A stretch of DNA of 6,808 nt from Halovenus sp. (GTDB lineage: Archaea; Halobacteriota; Halobacteria; Halobacteriales; Haloarculaceae): positions 1-6,808 of the forward strand of contig PUMG01000324.1 of NCBI GenBank assembly GCA_003551265.1, in the 5' to 3' direction. The notes beneath the pieces are model-generated. The model ran no database searches, was not told the origin of the DNA, and saw nothing but the letters and a program-made list of their open reading frames with translations. Below are positions 1 to 6,026 of this stretch, one piece after another (positions within the stretch are counted from its first letter, which is position 1; the number at the start of each line of letters is the position of its first letter). The position numbers were made by a program, and so were the translations under genes.

Positions 1-401
1 CGAAGAAGAAGCTCAGAATCCCCTGTTCTAGTAACCTTCGAAGGGTCGTTATCGGTTTCACGAAGTGCCTCCTCAAGCAACGGAAGTATACTACGTAGTC
101 GAGCCCCCGACAAGCGCCGAACCTTTACAGCAACCCAGTCGTCCCACGTCCAATCTTCGACGCCATCAACATCATCACTGATTACCTCCTCAAATGGAAT
201 CGTTTTTGAAGCCCGCTGACGACGACGTTCAAGGCGACGACGTCGAGCATCCGCTTGTTCCGTTGGAAGTAGCTCGTATAGCGTGAGCGTCACGTCGTTC
301 CCATCCTCGTCCCGTACGAGGGCGAACGTCGGACGCCCACCGTAGACGCTACTCCCAAGCGCGAACGACTCAGTCTGTTCCTCATTGTATTGAATACTCA
401 T
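1..401 (-). CDS. Hypothetical acidic/basic protein downstream of DUF499, partial (C-terminus off the left edge)
   Basis: The first 133 residues are visible, starting MSIQYNEEQTESFALGSSVYGG. The ATG at 401-399 overlaps the TGA of the upstream DUF499 gene (400-398) as ATGA, so the two are almost certainly co-transcribed and translationally coupled. The visible part has a beta-rich N-terminus (GRPTFALVRDEDGNDVTLTLYELLP, residues about 23-47), an arginine-rich stretch (ARRRRLERRRQRASK, about 52-66) and a Trp-rich segment followed by a helix (DWTWDDWVAVKVRRLSGARLRSILPLLEEAL, about 82-112). There is no signal peptide or membrane segment. I do not recognise the family firmly. The small partners encoded beside DUF499 ATPases (DUF3780-like proteins, or the haloarchaeal DUF7680-type family) are candidates by position and fold impression only. 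The arginine patch could bind nucleic acid, which is inference. That it is a real gene is well supported by the coupling and the open frame to the edge. Confidence 0.8.
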   Translation of the reverse strand, partial: MSIQYNEEQTESFALGSSVYGGRPTFALVRDEDGNDVTLTLYELLPTEQADARRRRLERRRQRASKTIPFEEVISDDVDGVEDWTWDDWVAVKVRRLSGARLRSILPLLEEALRETDNDPSKVTRTGDSELLL

Positions 402-3400
402 CCTTCGTCCTCCTCAACGTCGCTCGGGCCTTTTGCCTGCGCACGGACAGTGATATTCGTCCCGTCCAACTCGTCGCTAAGTTCGGCGAGTATGTCGTCT
501 TCTTCGTCCGTGATAGCTTCGGGTTTGTCTACCTGCCACTTAAACTTGAGTTCTATACGTTTCTCGCCGCCGGCACGACCGCTGAAACCTTCGGGACTCT
601 GATCGAGCGTTGTGAACGCCTCCAGTGGGCCGTTGAAGTCCGCGCTGAAGTTGGCGTCGCCGTCGCCCATGTTGGCCCGGCTCTTGTAGGTGAGGTCCAC
701 CGTTACGTTCTCACTCCGGGACTTCACGGGCGAGCGCTGTGCGACGAACGACCCGTGTTTGAACGGCTCGTCTCCTTCGACGTCGATGATGAGCGATGAT
801 ACGCCGGGCGTCGAGTCGCCTCCCGCTTGAGAGACTGCGTGACTCCGGACCTCGCTGAAGGCTCGTTTCGCGCTCATCGACCCGGTCGATTTGTTCCAGG
901 GTTTCGACCCTGTTCTCTGGCATTCCTCGCACTTGATCGGCTCGTCCGATTTGGTCGTGCCCTCAATCGTCGTCCCGCACTCACTACACGACGCGGGTTT
1001 CGACCGGCACTTTTCACAGAGGGAGTGTGCGCTGTTCTCCGGAAGTTCCGCGCCGCAGTTGTCACACTCGGTGGCTTTCGGCGGTTCGATCTCGTCGCCG
1101 TGCTGTTCGAGGAGGGCGTCGATGCTCTCAAACAGCTCGTACTCCTCGCCGATCTTGACCTGTGAGTCCGAGATCGACGTCGTGACGTCCGGCGAATCGG
1201 GGAGCGGGCGGTCGTGGTTCCAGTTCTCAGCTTGACTCTGTGCGTTCCAGTAGGCGGTTCCCGTTTCGCTGTCCCAATACGCGTATCCGTGATCGGAGAC
1301 CATTCGAGCAATGGTCTTTCGCAGCGGCTTCGTACTTAAGAGGAAGGGCAGCCCCGGTTTCCGCGCGAACTGGGCTTCGAGCGCTCCGGTCGTCATCCGA
1401 ACTTTTTGGCTCTGCCAGAGCTTCTGTTCGAACCAGACCTTGCCCTTGGGCTGGTCGTCGTCCCGGATGATGCGGTTCATATCCTCCATCGTCGTTCGGA
1501 CCGCATCGACGAGCTTGGTGCCGCCCCCCGCGTCCACCGAGGTGATCGTTACGTGCGTGAGTCCGTCGTCACCGACGTAGAATAGGTGTCGGTAGACGTT
1601 CCGAACACTCTCCCCGAGGAGTCCACGCGCTTCATCTTCGCGCTCGCGGAGTTCCTGGAGCTGTTCGTCGGAGAGGTCTGCAGTCTGCTGTGAGTCGTCG
1701 CGGAGATCCTCGATGGCCTCCAGACGGGTCGCCTGGTTAATGGCGTTCTCCAACAGTTCAGAGTCAGGTGCGAGGAACAGGACGTAGTTCTTGTACGACC
1801 GACTCTGGATCTTCCCCCCGTGTTTCGCGGCGGTCTTCTCGTAGAGCTGCTGGATCTTGTCCGGGACTTCCGTTTCCTCGCCTCGTTCCGTTCGAACCGG
1901 AGCCGTCAGCATGTGCATCACGGAGAGCGTCGGCCGCGATGCCGTGTCGCCGACGTCGGCGGGCTCTTCGGGGAACATCTCGATGTTGAATCCACCACTG
2001 CCGACTTCCCGCTCCAGCCGGGCTTCGAACCGGCTACGGGCTTGCTCCTCGGCGGTGTTCTGAATCCGCTGATCGATGATCCGAATGAGGTTCGGCTCCG
2101 CTTTGAATCGGATCTGGTCCTCGTCGTAGAGGTAGTAGCAGGCGACGTTCATGTCGTCGCCACCGAGGTTCTTCAGCGCGTTATCGTAGTGGTCGAAGGA
2201 GACGTCGGGATGTCCGATTGCTTCGTTGAGGGCGCGTCGAGAGACGCCTGACGCCTGTTCACCAAATGCCAGGCTGTTCCAAAGGACAGTGGTCGTGATG
2301 TGCGTCCCGAGAGCCGGGATTCCCTTCTCAGTCCATTTCTGGTCTTCGAGCTGTGCGTGTGCAGTCCTGTCTCTGTTGTAGATGTCCGCAGTGACGGCGG
2401 CACTCAGATCGACGAACTCGAATAGCGACTCGTTAAGCGTCGAACGAATACTTCCGTCAGGAGCGTCGTCGGCTGGTGTGAGATCGTAGAGGCGAATGAA
2501 GTGTCGCTCGTATTCGCTTGGCTGGTTGTTCCAGAGATAGTGGACTGCCCGTCCGAGCAGCTTCAGAGCCCCACGTGTCCGCTGGAAGTCGGGGATTGTG
2601 TCGATTTTCTCCGTCAGCGTCTCGATGATCGTGGGATGGAACGGATACTCTCGTTCCAGTTTCCGGCGGTAACTGTCGTCGCCAACCTCTTGGGAGAACT
2701 GTCGTGGGGCTTCGTCGTAGAAGTGGAAGTACTGTTCTGCAACAGTCTCACCGACGTCAAAGTCGATGTCGTCGAACAGCCGATGCTGGAGAACAGCCCC
2801 CACCTCAGTTTCGCCTGTTGGTGTGACGACCTTCTGCTGGCGTTTGACGACTTGGTCGAGTTCGTCGATGAGTCCCCGGACCTCTTCGGCTTCGTCGGTG
2901 AACGCCGAATCCGCAATACTGTAGATGACGGTGAGGTTGTCGACCTGTGCCGCTGTCTCCAGCAGCGATTTCATGAAGGAAATCGTCTGACTTGCCAGGG
3001 TTGCTTGGCCGACCTCGAACGTCGAGGTGTCTTCCAAGTACTCCGCAATTTCGTCGATCAGGATGACGGAGGGCTGGTCGCTCAGTTCGAGTAGATCTTT
3101 GAGCGTATTCTGACCCGGAGCCTGACGGTCTCGGTCGTAGTCTTCGATCTCACGATATCCTTCAAGACCGAACAGTTGGTAAGCGAGTTCGCCCCACATC
3201 GTGTTGGTATCGGGGGCGTTAGGATCGGAGCGGCTACTACGGGCACTTCGGGCGTCGACATGGCCTCCGACGAACACGGCATGGTTAGCATCGAGTCCAT
3301 CATTCACCGCCGCTAAGTAGTCATCAGCGAGTTCCGATTTATCTACGAACTTCGACAAATCTCCGATCTCTGTCGGATTTGCCGCCAAGTGGTATGACGC

Positions 3401-3721
3401 GATTAGGTCGTGGGTCTTTCCACCACCGAAGGTGGTGTCGAGACAGAGAATGCTACTTTTGTAGCCGTGTGCGTCGCCCCCCGTGGCTGCAAGGAACCGG
3501 CCAGAGAGGTTACTCAGAAGCGTTGTAAGTCCCTCTGTCGGATACGTTGTATCGAAGAACTCTGAGGTTTCTCGGTAAACCGGCGCAGCTTCTTCTGGCT
3601 CGTGTGCGACGGTCGCCAAATTCGCCGCAAACTGCTCTTCCTCCAGCGTCCCATCGATGACATCAGATCGAGGTTGACAAGACTCGAAGAGCGAATTTAC
3701 CTCACTCAGTTGTGAACTCAT
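398..3721 (-). CDS. DUF499-family P-loop ATPase (PglY/BrxC-related) with tandem zinc ribbons
   Basis: This 1107-residue cytoplasmic ATPase is probably part of an anti-phage system. Walker A is FGGGKTHD (about 98-105) and Walker B is SVILIDEIAEYL (about 218-229). A conserved segment YPFHPTIIETL...IPDFQRTRGALKLLGRAV (about 359-393) is shared with DUF499 and the PglY/BrxC ATPases of Pgl/BREX systems; its RTRG arginines may be the arginine-finger/sensor element. The middle (about 490-760) is mixed alpha/beta with a charged helical stretch at 660-705. Two four-cysteine zinc ribbons follow at C886/C889/C902/C905 and C912/C915/C931/C934, then a beta-rich tail and acidic C-terminus. The ATG at 3721 is chosen because a good BRE/TATA lies about 31-42 bp upstream, fitting a nearly leaderless mRNA. 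The gene overlaps the next one by ATGA. In this family the ATPase accompanies DUF1156 methyltransferases and helicase/nuclease proteins; none is in this window. The DUF499 assignment is firm; the defence role is from family knowledge. Confidence 0.93.
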   Translation of the reverse strand: MSSQLSEVNSLFESCQPRSDVIDGTLEEEQFAANLATVAHEPEEAAPVYRETSEFFDTTYPTEGLTTLLSNLSGRFLAATGGDAHGYKSSILCLDTTFGGGKTHDLIASYHLAANPTEIGDLSKFVDKSELADDYLAAVNDGLDANHAVFVGGHVDARSARSSRSDPNAPDTNTMWGELAYQLFGLEGYREIEDYDRDRQAPGQNTLKDLLELSDQPSVILIDEIAEYLEDTSTFEVGQATLASQTISFMKSLLETAAQVDNLTVIYSIADSAFTDEAEEVRGLIDELDQVVKRQQKVVTPTGETEVGAVLQHRLFDDIDFDVGETVAEQYFHFYDEAPRQFSQEVGDDSYRRKLEREYPFHPTIIETLTEKIDTIPDFQRTRGALKLLGRAVHYLWNNQPSEYERHFIRLYDLTPADDAPDGSIRSTLNESLFEFVDLSAAVTADIYNRDRTAHAQLEDQKWTEKGIPALGTHITTTVLWNSLAFGEQASGVSRRALNEAIGHPDVSFDHYDNALKNLGGDDMNVACYYLYDEDQIRFKAEPNLIRIIDQRIQNTAEEQARSRFEARLEREVGSGGFNIEMFPEEPADVGDTASRPTLSVMHMLTAPVRTERGEETEVPDKIQQLYEKTAAKHGGKIQSRSYKNYVLFLAPDSELLENAINQATRLEAIEDLRDDSQQTADLSDEQLQELREREDEARGLLGESVRNVYRHLFYVGDDGLTHVTITSVDAGGGTKLVDAVRTTMEDMNRIIRDDDQPKGKVWFEQKLWQSQKVRMTTGALEAQFARKPGLPFLLSTKPLRKTIARMVSDHGYAYWDSETGTAYWNAQSQAENWNHDRPLPDSPDVTTSISDSQVKIGEEYELFESIDALLEQHGDEIEPPKATECDNCGAELPENSAHSLCEKCRSKPASCSECGTTIEGTTKSDEPIKCEECQRTGSKPWNKSTGSMSAKRAFSEVRSHAVSQAGGDSTPGVSSLIIDVEGDEPFKHGSFVAQRSPVKSRSENVTVDLTYKSRANMGDGDANFSADFNGPLEAFTTLDQSPEGFSGRAGGEKRIELKFKWQVDKPEAITDEEDDILAELSDELDGTNITVRAQAKGPSDVEEDEG

Positions 3722-3751
3722 CGTATGATACTACGTGGTCAGCACACTGAC

Positions 3752-3763
3752 TTAAAACTTCGA
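3752..3763 (-). promoter_or_regulatory. BRE/TATA promoter of the DUF499 gene
   Basis: On the minus strand the sequence reads TTCGAAGTTTTAAG: a BRE-like CGAAG followed by TTTTAA (3757-3752). The TATA element sits 31-36 bp upstream of the ATG at 3721, which places the start of transcription only a few bases before the start codon. This is typical of leaderless haloarchaeal mRNAs. It also indicates that the DUF499 gene does not depend on read-through from the winged-helix gene upstream. Confidence 0.6.
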
Positions 3764-3833
3764 ACCGACGTTTCTGCCTAGTTTGGGTCAACTGAGAGAT
3801 CGACTGAGCTGTTTCTGAGATGGAATCGCGGCC

Positions 3834-4067
3834 TCAGTCGGAGGCGCTCCAGAGTAAGGAGTTCCCCACCTTTCTACTGGTAACTTGGCCTTCGGATTCG
3901 AGTGTCTGGAGACGCGTGTATGCTGTCCGCCGTGTACAGCCGACGGTCTCGGCTATCTCCGAGGTTCCTGCCATCCCACCAAGAGTTTGGATGGCATTTA
4001 TGAAATCAGAATCTGGGTAGCTCGTCGTGTATTTCCCAGAGTCTTCCTCTCGATCTTTCCCCGGCAC
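3834..4067 (-). CDS. Small winged helix-turn-helix transcriptional regulator
   Basis: This 77-residue DNA-binding protein is almost entirely one winged-helix domain. Residues 17-30 (YPDSDFINAIQTLG) form helix 1, 34-42 (GTSEIAETV) helix 2, 43-57 (GCTRRTAYTRLQTLE) the recognition helix, and 60-73 (GQVTSRKVGNSLLW) the beta wing. This arrangement is common in short haloarchaeal regulators that accompany mobile or defence genes. The start is GTG at 4067-4065; the frame upstream has no ATG before a TGA, so GTG is the only early start that keeps the N-terminal tail. The gene lies between the DUF499 gene (same strand, 112-bp gap with its own promoter) and the divergent RAMP operon. A perfect palindrome ends 18 bp upstream of its start codon, so autoregulation and control of the divergent operon are likely. 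Ligand and direction of control are unknown. Confidence 0.85.
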   Translation of the reverse strand: MPGKDREEDSGKYTTSYPDSDFINAIQTLGGMAGTSEIAETVGCTRRTAYTRLQTLESEGQVTSRKVGNSLLWSASD

Positions 4068-4084
4068 GGTATTTGGTTCGTAGA

Positions 4085-4104
4085 CATCACCTATGTAGGT
4101 GATG
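4085..4104. promoter_or_regulatory. Perfect 20-bp palindrome, candidate operator (pair 1)
   Basis: The arms CATCACCTA and TAGGTGATG are exact 9-bp complements around a TG centre. It lies just upstream of the winged-helix gene, between that gene's likely start of transcription and its GTG, where a bound dimer would block transcription. It is the best match to a dimeric wHTH site in the window. Confidence 0.6.
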
Positions 4105-4113
4105 GGTTGAGTT

Positions 4114-4135
4114 CCATTTCCTCAGAAGGAGATGG
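4114..4135. promoter_or_regulatory. Imperfect inverted repeat, candidate operator (pair 2)
   Basis: CCATTTCCT and AGGAGATGG face each other with one mismatch out of nine. Written as 10-base half-sites (4123-4114 on minus, 4126-4135 on plus) the two halves are separated by 2 bp, exactly as in the palindrome at 4085-4104. The centres of the two sites are 30 bp apart, about three helical turns, so two dimers could sit on the same DNA face. Confidence 0.5.
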
Positions 4136-4139
4136 CAAA

Positions 4140-4162
4140 CACTTATACCATTACACAATATA
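4140..4162. promoter_or_regulatory. Divergent TATA-like elements between the regulator and the RAMP operon
   Basis: CACTTATA at 4140-4147 reads TATAAGTG on the minus strand, a plausible TATA box for the winged-helix gene with transcription starting near 4120. Read on the plus strand, CTTATA (4142-4147) would start transcription near 4170, exactly where the structured RNA begins. A second plus-strand candidate, AATATA (4157-4162), would start near 4185. Which is used cannot be decided from sequence alone. Confidence 0.4.
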
Positions 4163-4170
4163 GGAGATGG
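4161..4170 (+). promoter_or_regulatory. Single half-site TAGGAGATGG
   Basis: This is the fifth copy of the half-site seen in the two inverted repeats; AGGAGATGG is identical to 4127-4135. It has no good inverted partner. It overlaps or directly follows the plus-strand TATA candidates and abuts the structured RNA, a position suited to control of the right-hand operon. Confidence 0.4.
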
Positions 4171-4249
4171 TGTGGAAGCCCAGTCCCCGAGGGGCGTGGA
4201 TTCAGCGAAAACGCCCGAGTGCTAGAGACACTCGGACTGGGCTTCACAC
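4170..4249 (+). ncRNA. Candidate structured RNA or 5' leader: three-way junction upstream of the RAMP operon
   Basis: GAAGCCCAGTCC (4175-4186) pairs perfectly with GGACTGGGCTTC (4234-4245). After one bulged G (4174), GTGT (4170-4173) pairs with ACAC (4246-4249), giving about 16 bp in all. Inside, GGGCGT (4192-4197) pairs with ACGCCC (4211-4216) around a 13-base loop, and GAGTG (4217-4221) pairs with CACTC (4229-4233) around CTAGAGA. The second hairpin abuts the closing stem, giving a compact three-way junction with a 5-base joining strand at 4187-4191. A TATA-like element lies about 25 bp upstream, and the operon's ATG follows 15 bases after the stem. No T-tract follows on either strand, so it is not a simple terminator. 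It does not match a tRNA, 5S rRNA, hammerhead core, H/ACA pocket or CRISPR repeat that I recognise. It could be a separate small RNA, a guide-like RNA for the RAMP complex, or a cis-acting leader. The fold is visible; the function and the strand transcribed are inference. Confidence 0.5.
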
Positions 4250-4264
4250 AGCACGTGAGAACCC

Positions 4265-4801
4265 ATGGAAAAATCAAATCCGTCGAAGCAAGAGGTTGTC
4301 GGTGAACAGCTAACTGAAGACATATCACAATTGGAACAAATTTCGCTCGGGGAAGGGGCCGCGACGTGTCAAGCGTGCGGTTCTCCTCTTCACGAGGGTG
4401 AGGCGGTTGTTGTGTACGTGTTCCGGCCGGCGGGGTCGGTGCGGTACCAGGTCGGCCATGTTGTGTGTGGTGATGGTCGGCATACGCAGATTGAGGTGTT
4501 CACGTTGGGTGTGCGGGAGTTGCTCGTCGAGGGGCGTGTTGGGTGGTGTTCGGATGGGGCGACGCAGTCGTCGTGGCCGGTGTTGCTTGCGCCTGAAGTG
4601 GTTGCGGTGAGCGCGGCGGCGACGAAGTCACTACGTCGGGTCCCGGATGGTGGTAGCACGGGTACGAGCGTTGCTTCCGGTGCTGAGGAGCGAGAGTCCG
4701 CTGAGTCATTGGTGGAGGTGTCTGTTGGTGAGGCGCGTCGTCGAGCCGATGGGGCGGATGGTGACGTGGTTCGCGGGTTGTTCTGGGGTGAGCAGCGATG
4801 A
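4265..4801 (+). CDS. Cys/His-rich putative zinc-binding protein (DUF8112-like), first gene of the RAMP operon
   Basis: The protein has 178 residues. The conserved core runs from about 33 to 125: TCQACGSPLHEGEAVVVYVFRPAG, then YQVGHVVCGDGRH, VFTLGVRELLVEGRVGWCSD and QSSWPVLLAPEVVAVSAA. C35, C38, H65/C68, H73 and C95 could bind a metal; the C-x-x-C-G-x-P-L-x-E-G start is a treble-clef or zinc-ribbon-like knuckle. The N-terminal 30 residues are charged and the tail after 128 is low-complexity and acidic/arginine-rich. I associate this core with uncharacterised haloarchaeal proteins on accessory elements (DUF8112-type); that label is from memory and not checked. The ATG at 4265 follows the structured element by 15 bases and has no convincing Shine-Dalgarno. 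The stop overlaps the next start as ATGA. Position beside a Cas7-like gene makes a zinc-containing small or large subunit possible (type IV Csf1 also carries a cysteine knuckle), but this is speculative. Confidence 0.75.
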   Translation: MEKSNPSKQEVVGEQLTEDISQLEQISLGEGAATCQACGSPLHEGEAVVVYVFRPAGSVRYQVGHVVCGDGRHTQIEVFTLGVRELLVEGRVGWCSDGATQSSWPVLLAPEVVAVSAAATKSLRRVPDGGSTGTSVASGAEERESAESLVEVSVGEARRRADGADGDVVRGLFWGEQR

Positions 4802-5763
4802 CGTCGGGCGTCGTGGATTCGCATCTTGATGTCGAGTTGGATGTGCCGCGGTCGGTGGAGGAGATGTTGCTGCCGGATGTGTACGTTGGGTTGGAAATCG
4901 ATCTGCTGTCGCCGGGTGATGGGATCGTCACGGATCGGCATCATGCGTCGGCGGATCGGTATGAGGCGGATGATGCGATGAATCAGATTGAAGGACAGAT
5001 TTCGCCGTTCACCCTGAGCGGGTGGCTGCGACACGGGTGTGAGGAGGTCGTCCAGGTTGCTGGTGCGACTGCGTGCCATCCGGGTGAGCCGAATGCGGAT
5101 TACATGCGTGCGGAGACGTACGAGCGTGACCTCGACTCGGGGTACCACGAGAAAGGTGCGTGTCTCGACGGACACGACGATGGGTGCGTCGTCTACGACT
5201 TGTTCGGTGGGTTCGGTGATCAGCCGGGGAAGTTGCTGCGTCGCCCGGTGTCGTTTTCGCCGATTCGGCGACAGGTGGATGTCTTGAACGGGGAGGCGGA
5301 GGCGCACTACCGACAGATCTCGAATCAGGTGCGGTCGCGGAACGAGGAAGACGGTGGGCTGCCGCTGCGCCAGGCGGATCGTGACGTGCTTGGAAACGTT
5401 GAGGGGACGTGGAAGTTGACGCTCCGGGAGTTGAAGCCGGAGTTCGTTGGGCTGTTGTTGGAAGCGGTGTCGTTCCTTGATGCGCACAGTGACGAGTACG
5501 CGTTCCAGGTGGGTGGGGCGCGGAATTTCGGCGCTGGGATTGCTGACGTGTGGGTGATCAACCCGTTGTACACCGAGCAGGAGGTGCGGCGTGTGTTCAA
5601 TCGGGCGCAGGCGACGACGTCGGCGATGGAGGAGAAGGATGAGTTGTGGCGGTCGGAGTGCCGGCCGGAGTTCGTCAGGGCGTTGCAGGCGCGTGTGGCG
5701 GCGCGTGACGGTGATTTGCCGATGCCGACTGATGATAATGAGTCTGGAGGTGAGTCGGTATGA
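4798..5763 (+). CDS. RAMP-superfamily, Cas7-like protein
   Basis: The protein has 321 residues with the hallmarks of a RAMP/RRM fold. VYVGLEIDLLSPGDG (28-42) is the first strand with the usual 'LSP' turn. QISPFTLSGWLRHGCEEV (67-84) matches the helix seen after the early strand in Cas7/Csm3/Cmr-type proteins. CVVYDLFGGFGDQPGKLLRRPVSFSP (130-155) resembles the 'LFG...G.l.f.D' segment. GTWKLTLRELKPEFVGLLLEAVSFL (203-227) precedes the glycine-rich loop VGGARNFGAGIADVWV (238-253). C81, C93/H94, C122, H126 and C130 could form a metal site. In known complexes Cas7 proteins coat guide RNA as a helical backbone; an RNA-binding role here is inferred from fold. It overlaps its neighbours by ATGA on both sides. 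Coding is strongly G/T-biased: all 11 Asp codons in the first 101 are GAT. No cas1, cas2, cas6 or CRISPR array is nearby, so it is not assignable to a CRISPR subtype and is left without a cas symbol. Confidence 0.82.
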   Translation: MTSGVVDSHLDVELDVPRSVEEMLLPDVYVGLEIDLLSPGDGIVTDRHHASADRYEADDAMNQIEGQISPFTLSGWLRHGCEEVVQVAGATACHPGEPNADYMRAETYERDLDSGYHEKGACLDGHDDGCVVYDLFGGFGDQPGKLLRRPVSFSPIRRQVDVLNGEAEAHYRQISNQVRSRNEEDGGLPLRQADRDVLGNVEGTWKLTLRELKPEFVGLLLEAVSFLDAHSDEYAFQVGGARNFGAGIADVWVINPLYTEQEVRRVFNRAQATTSAMEEKDELWRSECRPEFVRALQARVAARDGDLPMPTDDNESGGESV

Positions 5764-6026
5764 GCGATGATGACCCGGTCAGGGAAGATGGCGGCGAGCG
5801 TGAGTATGCGGGTCTCGATGAGTTGCAGCCGGTGGAATCGTCGTTGCGGTCGGCGCAGAGTCAGTGCATGTCGGGCGATGATGTGGAGCAGGAGGGGTGT
5901 GGTGAGGATGAGACTGGGGTGTCGGGAGACGATGAGTTGGACGAGTTGTGTTCGCCGGCGTCGGAGCTTCGGTCGGTGCAGGAGCGTGCTACTGACGAGG
6001 GTCGGCGGGGTGGTGAGGGTGACTGA
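5760..6026 (+). CDS. Small acidic protein with a duplicated 15-residue motif
   Basis: This 88-residue protein is very rich in Asp, Glu, Gly and Ser. I recognise no family. It contains two copies of a helix-like motif: LDELQPVESSLRSAQ (19-33) and LDELCSPASELRSVQ (60-74), identical at 9 of 15 positions and 41 residues apart, separated by a disordered acidic linker containing C36 and C47. It starts at an ATG overlapping the RAMP gene stop (ATGA). Its own stop overlaps the proposed GTG start of the next gene by 8 bases, so it sits inside a coupled operon and is likely translated. Two identical-looking binding helices on a flexible chain suggest an adaptor or small subunit contacting two copies of a partner, which is inference. 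The alternative of a non-coding stretch is less likely given the overlaps and same-direction codon bias. Confidence 0.65.
   Translation: MSDDDPVREDGGEREYAGLDELQPVESSLRSAQSQCMSGDDVEQEGCGEDETGVSGDDELDELCSPASELRSVQERATDEGRRGGEGD

Noticed and set aside
2501..3094. 197-aa open frame on the plus strand
   Set aside because: Antisense to the conserved Walker B and RTRG regions of the DUF499 ATPase; explained by GC-rich codon structure.
3421..3438. CACCACC/GGTGGTG hairpin
   Set aside because: It falls on the codons for the FGGGKT Walker A motif of DUF499; glycine codons explain the symmetry.
3816..3823. TGAGATGG as a sixth half-site downstream of the wHTH gene
   Set aside because: Only the GAGATGG part matches and there is no inverted partner; too short to support.
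4170..4249. Intrinsic terminator or short transposon (MITE) with terminal inverted repeats
   Set aside because: No T-tract follows on either strand, no target-site duplication is visible at the edges, and two further hairpins nest neatly inside, which favours an RNA fold. A tiny mobile element is not fully excluded.
4143..4328. 61-aa open frame on the minus strand across the intergenic structured element
   Set aside because: It spans the palindromic stem and the start of the plus operon, with no domain character and no promoter upstream.
4390..5487. 365-aa open frame on the minus strand
   Set aside because: It lies antisense to two well-supported genes, is composed of Arg/Pro/Thr-rich low-complexity sequence without domain features, and arises from the low-C bias of the opposite strand.
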